A stretch of DNA of 6,486 nt, taken from the NCBI GenBank assembly GCA_026713405.1, contig JAPOON010000337.1, positions 1-6,486 on the forward strand, in the 5' to 3' direction. Positions 1 through 5,930 of this stretch are shown piece after piece (within the stretch, counting starts at the first letter, position 1; each line of letters begins with the position of its first letter). The notes beneath the pieces are model-generated. The model was not told the DNA's origin, did no database searches, and saw only the letters and a program-made list of their open reading frames with translations. This DNA is from Gammaproteobacteria bacterium (lineage in GTDB: Bacteria > Pseudomonadota > Gammaproteobacteria > Pseudomonadales > Azotimanducaceae_A). The translations under genes and the position numbers were made by a program.

Positions 1-1397
1 CCATGTTTCTTCCGGTATCGCGACTTGATGTTCCGGACAACACGATTGTATGCAAGCTTGTATTCGTAGGCTTCGTCCAAGTTGCCCCGGCTGGTGCAGC
101 AACGCTTGTTTTCAAGCAGGCTTTGCACGGCCGAAACGAAAGGGGCTTGCTGTGGCCGACCGGCATTGCCCGTCACAGCGGGTGGGAGAATGCCCGACTC
201 CTGATTGAGCGGCCCGGCCAGGACCGGGTTTGGTACACCTGTCATCGGCGGTAGCTGCCCGGGCACGGCAGCCAGGATTGAGAGAATTTCACTCGCGCCT
301 GCATTTGTCAGATCGCGTAATGCGGAAGCTGTCCGGTCGTGCAGGAATTTCAGGCTGGCAATGACGGTGCCGGCACGCAGGTAGTCTTTCGCATCCCGGG
401 CTTCACGGTACATGGCCTCGATGGCGCGGTAGTGCTGTTCCGGCCTCGTGCGCACCTCGGCGCTCAGCGCAGGCAATGCCGCGCGGTCTCCCCCGAGTGC
501 GTTGAAGCGATACTTGACGCAAGCCACGACCTTGTCACGGGCCGCAAGAACTTCCTTGTTTTCACCATCCACACCGGCGCGCCTGAAGCTGTCACACGCC
601 TGTTGCAACTGCCGAAGGGCGCCGATCCAGTCGAAATTTCCCGTAGTTTCGGCCTGCACCGGGGTGGCTTCGGTGAGGGTTGTCTCTGCTACCGCCGTGG
701 TTGCGGCTGTTGGAAGTGCGGGCGCCGGTGGGCTGGGCAGGGCTTCGATCAAGCCGTGGTTTGCGATCAGCGCTTTCGATTCCCCGTCTACGCGCAGGTC
801 GAACGCCTTGAGATCCTTGACAATCTTGTCGGACTTCGCCCCGACGCCTGTCTCGTTTTCCCGGCGGGCCATATCCAGGAGAGTAAGGTAGGCCCGTTCC
901 CCCAATGTAGCGTCGGATGGCCACTGTTCGAGCCCCTGCTTGTCGCCGTCCATACGGCCTAGCAGGGCCACAATCTGTGCGCCGAAACGTCTCAAGGTCC
1001 CGTCGAGAGCCTTGACGATGTCCTGTCTGTGCAGCCGGTTGTAGTGTCCGCGCAGGTTACGCAGCCTGCGGCTGACCGAGAGAAAGTCGGCCGCCGGTTC
1101 CGTGGATCGAGGCGTGGCGCTGGCGGCGCCCTGGAGATCGGGCCGCGTTGGCGGAACCAACCCGCTGGAGGTTGCCGGCCCGGCAACCGCAACCCGCGAT
1201 CGAATGCGGCCCTGTGGGGCAACGGCGTCGGCGCCGACAGGCCGACTTTCGCGCACGGGCGGCAACTGCAGGGCCGGGGGCGTTTCGGATACCTGACGGC
1301 CGCTCATGATCCCTTGCCGCCGCCGTTTCGCGGGAAGCAGCAATCCGTCGCGGGGGCATCCACCGACGCCTTCCGGCAAGCCTGCGGGATTGTCCAT
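1..1397 (-). CDS. Large uncharacterised protein, 3' end beyond the window
   Basis: I do not recognise this protein. Reading the minus strand from the ATG at 1397, the frame stays open for 465 codons to the left edge, so the carboxy end is missing. The start is supported by an AAGGAGAG ribosome binding site 8 bases upstream; a second in-frame ATG lies at codon 31 (1307). No signal peptide or membrane segment is visible. The layout alternates disordered and helical parts: a Pro/Ala/Arg-rich stretch at about residues 35-103, a helical, charged segment at about 104-216, a Pro/Ala/Thr linker at about 217-252, a second helical segment at about 253-376, another Pro/Gly-rich stretch to about 418, and a basic segment (RNIKSRYRKK near 455-464) at the edge. 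Cysteines are few (14, about 268, 293, and a CC pair near 432-433). The codon use looks less GC-biased than in the neighbours. A cytosolic scaffold or secreted effector is possible, but nothing specific supports either. Confidence 0.7.
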   Translation of the reverse strand, partial: MDNPAGLPEGVGGCPRDGLLLPAKRRRQGIMSGRQVSETPPALQLPPVRESRPVGADAVAPQGRIRSRVAVAGPATSSGLVPPTRPDLQGAASATPRSTEPAADFLSVSRRLRNLRGHYNRLHRQDIVKALDGTLRRFGAQIVALLGRMDGDKQGLEQWPSDATLGERAYLTLLDMARRENETGVGAKSDKIVKDLKAFDLRVDGESKALIANHGLIEALPSPPAPALPTAATTAVAETTLTEATPVQAETTGNFDWIGALRQLQQACDSFRRAGVDGENKEVLAARDKVVACVKYRFNALGGDRAALPALSAEVRTRPEQHYRAIEAMYREARDAKDYLRAGTVIASLKFLHDRTASALRDLTNAGASEILSILAAVPGQLPPMTGVPNPVLAGPLNQESGILPPAVTGNAGRPQQAPFVSAVQSLLENKRCCTSRGNLDEAYEYKLAYNRVVRNIKSRYRKKH

Positions 1398-1405
1398 GGC
1401 GTGCT

Positions 1406-1413
1406 CTCTCCTT
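1406..1413 (-). promoter_or_regulatory. Ribosome binding site of the left-edge gene
   Basis: On the minus strand AAGGAGAG lies 8 bases before the ATG at 1397. This is the strongest Shine-Dalgarno sequence in the window. It decides the start of the left-edge gene in favour of 1397 over the internal ATG at 1307. Confidence 0.65.
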
Positions 1414-1552
1414 GTTGCCTGAACGTCCGTGTCGTTGACGCGCGCTGGTCCCATACCGATTCAACAGGCTTCCCCAGGGGCAAGTCGACAGGCTCCAGAC
1501 GCGTGGCGGTTCAATATCCGGGACGCGAACCGCATTCGTACGAACGTCTGGG

Positions 1553-1581
1553 TTTTGTCAGCGCTACGTCACGAAAGTTCC
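1553..1581 (-). promoter_or_regulatory. Candidate sigma-E-like promoter
   Basis: On the minus strand GGAACTT (1581-1575) matches the -35 element of RpoE-type extracytoplasmic sigma factors. After a 16-base spacer comes ACAAAA (1558-1553), close to the TCAAA-type -10 element. Transcription would begin near 1546 and give a leader of about 150 bases ahead of the left-edge gene. A perfect 10-base palindrome, TTCGTACGAA (1535-1544), falls at the expected transcription start and could be an operator. Such short matches arise by chance in GC-rich DNA, so this is a weak call. Confidence 0.2.
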
Positions 1582-1633
1582 GCCGTCGGACTCGTGGCGA
1601 AATCAACGGCCTGCTGATTTGGGCGAGCCGGCT

Positions 1634-2156
1634 TCAGAAGGGGTTTTGCGGCGCCAGCCCCAGCAGGTGGCGCCCAATCTGTTCCGTGACCCGGTCCCGG
1701 TGGGCATTGATGTGCAGCGGCATCGCCTGGAAATCGCGGTAACGGCGTTCGAAGCTGCCTCCCTCACGCAAGCCATTTCCGCTTTGCGACGATGCCGGCG
1801 AGCAACCCGGCGTGTTCGGGCCCGAGCAGGCCGCAGAAGAAATGCCAGGTGCAGAGGTGATTCCACAGGCACCAGGCCGTCGAGGTACAGGCCTGGGCCA
1901 CGGCCCCCAGTTCCCGGGCCACCGCCGCGACCGGACTGTCGAGCCCACCGAGCGACCCGCTGGCCGTCATGCCCATGACCGGGTTTCCCTTGATCAGCGC
2001 AATGACCTCGTCGCTGACACTGCGGGTCTCGTCCGCGGCGGCGGCCTGGGCGGCGATGGCGCCGAGCAGCGGCTCGACCAACAAACCGTCGCCGGGCCAG
2101 TCGATGAAACTGATGGTTTCGTCCACGATATCGATCGCTTCCGGCTCGCGCAGCAC
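1634..2156 (-). pseudogene. Remnant of acyl-CoA-dehydrogenase-fold flavin monooxygenase
   Basis: The amino part starts at a GTG at 2156, 7 bases after the sco stop, and reads as about 125 family-like residues. These include an ADETRSVSDEVIAL helix, GNPVMGMTAS, and STAWCLWNHLCTWHFFCGLL, typical of the amino-terminal helical domain of class D flavin monooxygenases (HpaB/DszC-like acyl-CoA dehydrogenase fold). That frame stops at 1764. From about 1795 a different frame carries the family's carboxy terminus, RRYRDFQAMPLHINAHRDRV followed by TEQIGRHLLGL, ending at a TGA at 1634. Full-length relatives are about 380-400 residues, so roughly 200 residues are missing in the middle: the beta-barrel domain and most of the last helical bundle. 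A frameshift at the junction completes the break. The flavin-binding core cannot form, so the product should be inactive. The original substrate cannot be told; fold relatives act on aromatic or organosulfur compounds. An assembly error at the junction is the alternative. Confidence 0.75.
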
Positions 2157-2163
2157 GCGCGAC

Positions 2164-2919
2164 TCAACCCGGTTGCAACGCCTCCATCTCCAGCGTGCGG
2201 ATGTCGTTCAGCAGCGTATCGGCGTGCAGAAACGACACGCTGTAGATATTGCGGATGCGTTTTGCGCGGTCGATCAGGTAGACACGCAGCACGTGCGACA
2301 TGGTGCCGAGGTAGTTGCCCTGCTCGTCGTAGTCCTTGATGATCCATTGGCCGAACTGGTCGAGGATGGGGTCGAGTTCTTCCTCGGAACCGCAGGTCAG
2401 GAAACGCCAGTCGTAATCGGGCTTCCTGAAGTATCCGCTGTAGTCGGCGAGCACTTCCGGCGTATCGTGGCCGGGGTCGAAACTGAAGCTCACCAGGCGC
2501 ACCGACTCGCGCAGGTCCCCCGTTTGCAACAGTCGGTTCTGGACGCCGCGCAGCACGTGGCTCGCCAGCGGACAGCCGTTTATGTCGTTGCACCGGGTGT
2601 AGATGAAGCTGAGCACCACGATCTTGTCGCCCAGGAAGTCGTGCATCCGGGCGGGCTTGCCGCCGCTGTCGAGCACCGGCCCGTCGCCGGCCGCTCCCAG
2701 GGGCGGCAACGCGTAGCTGCCCGGCTCCGGCGGCACGTATTCAAGATCGGCGTAACCGGGGGCCAGCACCTGGGGCTGCGGATGATCGTGGTCGCCGCTC
2801 GCCGCATGCGCCAGCCCCGCGCCAACCAGGAGTGCAACGCCGGCGGCACACCCGAAGGCTCTTCCGACTGCGCCGCCGAAACGCTCGGGCAGCGCAGCCC
2901 GTGACCAAGGCCCGGGCAC
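2164..2919 (-). CDS. SCO1/SenC-family copper/thiol-redox protein, exported
   Basis: This 251-residue protein has the thioredoxin-like SCO fold. SCO proteins bind copper through two cysteines and a distant histidine and deliver it to copper enzymes, or act as thiol reductases, in the periplasm. Visible features: a signal peptide with a hydrophobic core (about 22-38) and likely cleavage after AHA (39); a His-containing mature amino end (GDHDH, 42-46); the fold start VVLSFIYTRC (101-110); Cys110 and Cys116; FSFDPGHDTPE (145-155); and the conserved distal His209 in MSHVLRVYLID. The cysteines are spaced CNDINGC (CX5C), not the usual CPDVC (CX3C). The start is GTG; an in-frame TGA lies only seven codons upstream, so little extension is possible. 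The gene follows the mtoX-like gene on the same strand after 175 bases and precedes the flavoprotein remnant by 7. The context suggests that it metallates the SBP56 protein; this is inference. Confidence 0.88.
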   Translation of the reverse strand: MPGPWSRAALPERFGGAVGRAFGCAAGVALLVGAGLAHAASGDHDHPQPQVLAPGYADLEYVPPEPGSYALPPLGAAGDGPVLDSGGKPARMHDFLGDKIVVLSFIYTRCNDINGCPLASHVLRGVQNRLLQTGDLRESVRLVSFSFDPGHDTPEVLADYSGYFRKPDYDWRFLTCGSEEELDPILDQFGQWIIKDYDEQGNYLGTMSHVLRVYLIDRAKRIRNIYSVSFLHADTLLNDIRTLEMEALQPG

Positions 2920-2986
2920 GCTGCTAGCCCGACCTGTTCATGGATAAACTATTGCGGCCGTCAATAGCAGCGAAATCACTGGGCGT

Positions 2987-3001
2987 GCTCCCGCCGGGAG
3001 C
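2987..3001 (-). other. Short GC-rich hairpin between mtoX-like and sco genes
   Basis: GCTCCC and GGGAGC form a perfect 6-bp stem around a 3-base loop in the 175-base gap between the mtoX-like stop and the sco start. No run of T follows on the minus strand, so it is not a canonical intrinsic terminator. It could damp read-through or stabilise the upstream mRNA. Nothing else convincing was seen in 2920-3094, and no good sco-specific promoter was found. Confidence 0.3.
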
Positions 3002-3094
3002 CCCGCCACGATTGCTCGCCTTCCAGGATGCCACCGGTTCGCCGACGCGCCGATCCGTTGCCGCGTCAGCCCTTAATTCCGGTTCAGCACCGCG

Positions 3095-4426
3095 CTATCT
3101 CGCGGCAACCTTCGCCGGTGGCTTCTTGCCATAGAGTGCGTAGGCACCAAAACGCATCTGGTGGGGAGCCCCCAGCTTCGCTTCGAGGAAGTCTATGGTG
3201 AACCGGTGCGTGAGCTTCTCGCCGTCCCAGCCGTACAGCTTGAAGTATTGAAGGTCGTTCTCACCCTCGGTCTTGTCCCAGTTGGCCAGGAGCGACGAGG
3301 TGTAATAGACGCGCTCGCCGTCCCAGCTCTGCGAGGCCATGTTGACCTGCTCGCCGATCTGCTCCTCCAGGATCTGCTTCGGCGCGTGGGGATCGGAGAC
3401 GTCGAACAGCCGGGTCTTGCCGTCGTTCCAGGTATTGACCCACAGCAGGGAATCGTCCGCGGAAATGGAGATGTCCACCGGCAGCGGGATCTTCGAGGCA
3501 TCGCCGATGTCCGCGACATCCTTCGCGTGCCACTCGCCGGCCGCATCTTCGTGGATCAGCCAGATCTTCGAGGTCAGCGCCGTGGTGGTGAAGCAGTAGT
3601 TGCTGCGCGAGCCCCAGGCACAGCGAATCTCCAGCGGCGCGCCGGGCACGTCGAGAATCTTCTTCGGCGTGCGGGCGTGCAGGTCCCAGACGATCACGGT
3701 GTTGCCGAAGCGCTTCATCGCCTCGGCGTCGCCCATCATCTGGCCCAGGTTCATCATGTAGTTGTTCCAGCCGGTGAACGACGAGGTGACGAGCACGTTG
3801 CGCCGCGGCAGGACGCGGACATCGTAACCGTAACCGTCGGCGAAGTTGCCGGCCTTGACGGCGCCCTGCAGGTTGTCGTCCGTCGGTATCCAGTGGGTGG
3901 CGATGTAGTCGCCGTCATTGGTGTACTCGACGATGCCCGTGCGGCCGCCGTGGTCGCGGTTGTTGGACAGGCCCGTAATCATCATCCGCCCGGGAAGCGC
4001 ATAGCTGGTGTGCGGCCCCACCACACCGCCGCTCTTCGCGACGAAGTCGTCGATGGTATTCACCACGCGCGGCGCCGCCGGATCGGTGTGGATGTCGAAG
4101 ATGAAGATCTTGCTGGTATCGAGGCCGCTGGCCCAGAGGTGACGGCGGTCGTCCGTCAGCCCGGAATGGTGGGCCTCGTTGCGGCCGCCCACGGAAACGC
4201 TGTCGACCACCTGCCCGTATTCGGGAGAGTCCGGATTGACGTCAACGGTGACCAGCTTGTCCTGCTCGTCGCCGACACCCTCCATGCCCAGCGTCCAGAT
4301 GTAGACGAAATCCTCCTGACCGACAATCTTCGCCATGTAAGGCGACATGCAGGTCTCGTCGGCGCGAACCGGCGCCCACACGACCGAACAAAACGTAACA
4401 AACAGCGCAGCGATTAATCTCTTCAC
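3095..4426 (-). CDS. mtoX: Exported SBP56-family protein, probable methanethiol oxidase MtoX
   Basis: The 443-residue product belongs to the selenium-binding protein 56 family. Its bacterial, exported, copper-dependent members oxidise methanethiol to formaldehyde, H2S and H2O2. A Sec signal peptide (MKRLIAALFV, hydrophobic to about 18, cleavage after VRA at 22) places the enzyme in the periplasm. Family landmarks in order: DETCMSPYM (23-31), VDVNPDSPEYGQV (61-73), the HHSG pair (His86-87), GPHTSYALPGRMMITGLSN (137-155), PLEIRCAWGS (264-273), VDISISADDSLLWVNTWNDG (317-336), SWDGERVYYTS (367-377), and PHQMRFG near the end (421-427). The His-rich positions are plausible copper ligands. The GTG start at 4426 is chosen because GGAGG lies 4 bases upstream and a good signal peptide begins there; the frame is open further up to 4567 but that stretch is not protein-like. 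An overlapping ATG-TGA start-stop sits at the start. It lies upstream of sco and is divergent from a mauG-like gene, the expected partners. Family call is firm; substrate is inferred. Confidence 0.88.
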   Translation of the reverse strand: MKRLIAALFVTFCSVVWAPVRADETCMSPYMAKIVGQEDFVYIWTLGMEGVGDEQDKLVTVDVNPDSPEYGQVVDSVSVGGRNEAHHSGLTDDRRHLWASGLDTSKIFIFDIHTDPAAPRVVNTIDDFVAKSGGVVGPHTSYALPGRMMITGLSNNRDHGGRTGIVEYTNDGDYIATHWIPTDDNLQGAVKAGNFADGYGYDVRVLPRRNVLVTSSFTGWNNYMMNLGQMMGDAEAMKRFGNTVIVWDLHARTPKKILDVPGAPLEIRCAWGSRSNYCFTTTALTSKIWLIHEDAAGEWHAKDVADIGDASKIPLPVDISISADDSLLWVNTWNDGKTRLFDVSDPHAPKQILEEQIGEQVNMASQSWDGERVYYTSSLLANWDKTEGENDLQYFKLYGWDGEKLTHRFTIDFLEAKLGAPHQMRFGAYALYGKKPPAKVAAR

Positions 4427-4535
4427 ATTGCCTCCGCCAGCTTCCCAGGAGGCGCCTATGCTAAACCCAAACGCGGGGGAAATGCATGGCTGGCATCGAG
4501 TCGGCAAGCCCGGACCGAACGGATAAGATTGGGCG
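4427..4535. promoter_or_regulatory. Divergent promoter region, mtoX-like / mauG-like
   Basis: This 109-base gap separates two genes transcribed away from each other, so promoters for both must lie here or just inside the mauG-like 5' end. TAGCAT-like (minus) and TAAGAT (plus, near 4523) hexamers resemble -10 boxes, but no convincing -35 box stands at the right distance. An 8-base palindrome AGGCGCCT (4450-4457) lies in the mtoX-like leader. No named regulator site is recognised. Confidence 0.4.
4431..4435 (-). promoter_or_regulatory. Ribosome binding site of the mtoX-like gene
   Basis: GGAGG on the minus strand is separated by four bases from the GTG at 4426. It supports that GTG as the start and so the signal peptide that follows. 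An ATG one base out of frame (4428-4426) is followed directly by TGA, giving a two-codon start-stop element that overlaps the true start. Confidence 0.6.
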
Positions 4536-5840
4536 GTGGCAGTGACCCGTTCAATTTTTCGGACCATGGCGCGGTTTCTCGCGGTGGCCGTCTTGCGCCG
4601 TTACCGTGCGCTGCTGGCGCTGCCTCTCTTCTACTTGTTCCCGGCGGCTGCACAGACCGACGAGTTTGAGCGGGTGGGGCGCGGCGACGAGCGGAGCGGT
4701 TACGAGAGCACCGAATACGTCACGGACTCCCGCCGCATCGGCGCACTCGGCGGGGAATCTGCCCGTTTGCAGGCGCTGGCCGCCGAGCCACCGCTGGGGC
4801 TGCCGCCCATGGCCGCCGGGCAAATCGCAAGCGCCGCCGGCATCGAACTCGGGCGCCGCCTGTTCTTCGACCGGCGTCTTTCCTTCAACGGCACGCTGTC
4901 CTGCGCCAACTGCCATGTCCCGGAACAGGGGTTCACGCAGAATGAGCTTGCAACGCCCGTCGGCATCGAGGGGCGCTCCGTCAAGCGCAATGCCCCGGCG
5001 CTCTATAACGTCGCCTATCGCACCACGCTGTTCTTCGACGGACGCGAGGAAAACCTGGTACAGCAGATCTGGTCACCGCTGCTCGCCGCGAACGAAATGG
5101 GCAATCCCTCGGTGGGCACCGTACTGCGGCAGTTGCGGGAACTCGACGACTACGACGCCTCCTTTCAGGCGGTGTACGGGGAAGGGGCCGGCATGGAAAC
5201 CCTCGGCCGGGCCCTGGCCGAATACCAGCGGGCCCTGCTGTCTGCCGACTCGCTGTTCGACCGCTGGTATTTCGGCGGTGAGGCCGATGCCATGCCGGAA
5301 TCCGCAAGACGCGGCTTCGCCCTGTTCATCGACAGGGGCTGTTCGGAATGCCACCAGCTACAGGACGGCTACGCCCACTTTACCGATGACGACTTCCACA
5401 ACACCGGGCTGGGTTTCCGACGGGCAATGCAACCGAGCCGCCGCGTGCAGTTGGCCCCCGGCGTATTCGTCGACCGGAAAGACGACATCCCCGAACCGCG
5501 GCTTTCCGACCTCGGCCGCTACGAGGCAACCGGCCAACCGCAGGACCGCTGGAAGTTCCGCACGCCGAGCCTGAGGAACGTAGCCGTCACGGCGCCCTAC
5601 ATGCACGACGGCTCACTCGCCACCTTGAAAGAAGTGATCGACTTCTACGATGCGGGCGGCGTACCGAACGAGGGACTTGACCCGCGCATCCGGCCCCTCG
5701 GCCTGACCGCGGAACAGAAAAAGGACCTCATCGCCTTCCTGGAATCGCTGAACGGCAGCAATCTGGATGCCCTGGCAGCGGACGCACGCCTCGCGCCCAT
5801 CGGCGACCCCACTTCGACCTCATTGAATCTGAGGCAATGA
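4536..5840 (+). CDS. MauG-type di-haem cytochrome c peroxidase family protein
   Basis: This 434-residue exported protein carries two c-type haems, bound at CANCH (Cys123, Cys126, His127) and CSECH (Cys269, Cys272, His273). It has the family's LGRRLFFDRRLSFNGTLSC, KRNAPALYN (150-158), FFDGRE, NEMGNP and FRTPSLRNVAVTAPYMHDG segments. Lining up PYMHDG with bacterial cytochrome c peroxidase by eye puts Tyr371 where those peroxidases have their axial Met and MauG has its axial Tyr, so the MauG type is favoured. MauG itself uses high-valent haem to make a tryptophan-derived cofactor in a partner enzyme. A signal peptide ends near PAAAQ (36-40), and about 45 residues of unassigned linker precede the haem domain. 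The start is uncertain: GTG at 4536 (used here), GTG at 4542 or ATG at 4566; none has a strong ribosome binding site and all keep the signal peptide. It is divergent from the mtoX-like gene. Maturation or peroxide removal for that protein is an inference. Confidence 0.88.
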   Translation: MAVTRSIFRTMARFLAVAVLRRYRALLALPLFYLFPAAAQTDEFERVGRGDERSGYESTEYVTDSRRIGALGGESARLQALAAEPPLGLPPMAAGQIASAAGIELGRRLFFDRRLSFNGTLSCANCHVPEQGFTQNELATPVGIEGRSVKRNAPALYNVAYRTTLFFDGREENLVQQIWSPLLAANEMGNPSVGTVLRQLRELDDYDASFQAVYGEGAGMETLGRALAEYQRALLSADSLFDRWYFGGEADAMPESARRGFALFIDRGCSECHQLQDGYAHFTDDDFHNTGLGFRRAMQPSRRVQLAPGVFVDRKDDIPEPRLSDLGRYEATGQPQDRWKFRTPSLRNVAVTAPYMHDGSLATLKEVIDFYDAGGVPNEGLDPRIRPLGLTAEQKKDLIAFLESLNGSNLDALAADARLAPIGDPTSTSLNLRQ

Positions 5841-5930
5841 AGCGCACCAAACAATGGTTGGTTGTGGGATGAGAGCGGGTATGAGGTGCGGGCCAACAAC
5901 GTCCATGCGCGGCGCGGGCTCCGGCACGCG
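5841..5930. other. Gap between convergent mauG-like and polA genes
   Basis: The 90 bases between two convergent stop codons should contain terminators for both genes. I see only imperfect repeats (for example TTGGTTG against CCAACAAC) and no stem followed by a T-run. No coding potential was seen. Confidence 0.35.

Noticed and set aside
339..962. 207-codon plus-strand frame at the left
   Set aside because: The minus-strand frame is longer, has a good ribosome binding site and reads as a plausible protein.
1603..1872. Third minus-strand frame across the pseudogene junction as a small gene
   Set aside because: The family-like residues are split between the two other frames; this one has no recognisable content or ribosome binding site.
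2839..2850. Lipoprotein signal at Cys24 of the SCO protein
   Set aside because: The residues before it (AFG) do not fit a lipobox and the hydrophobic core follows the Cys; ordinary cleavage after AHA fits better.
1969..2904. 311-codon plus-strand frame opposite sco
   Set aside because: The sco frame on the minus strand has clear SCO motifs; this frame is a GC-rich shadow.
3161..4417. 418-codon open frame on the plus strand opposite the mtoX-like gene
   Set aside because: It is the codon-biased shadow of a clear SBP56 gene; its Val/Arg/Asp-rich product has no family features.
4427..4567. 47-residue amino extension of the SBP56 protein
   Set aside because: It would bury the signal peptide, lacks a ribosome binding site, and overlaps the mauG-like start.
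4606..5574. 322-codon frame overlapping the mauG-like gene
   Set aside because: It is an offset frame rich in Pro, Ser and Arg; the haem motifs are in the other frame.
5841..5930. Intrinsic terminator between the convergent genes
   Set aside because: Only imperfect stems were found, with no following T-run on either strand.
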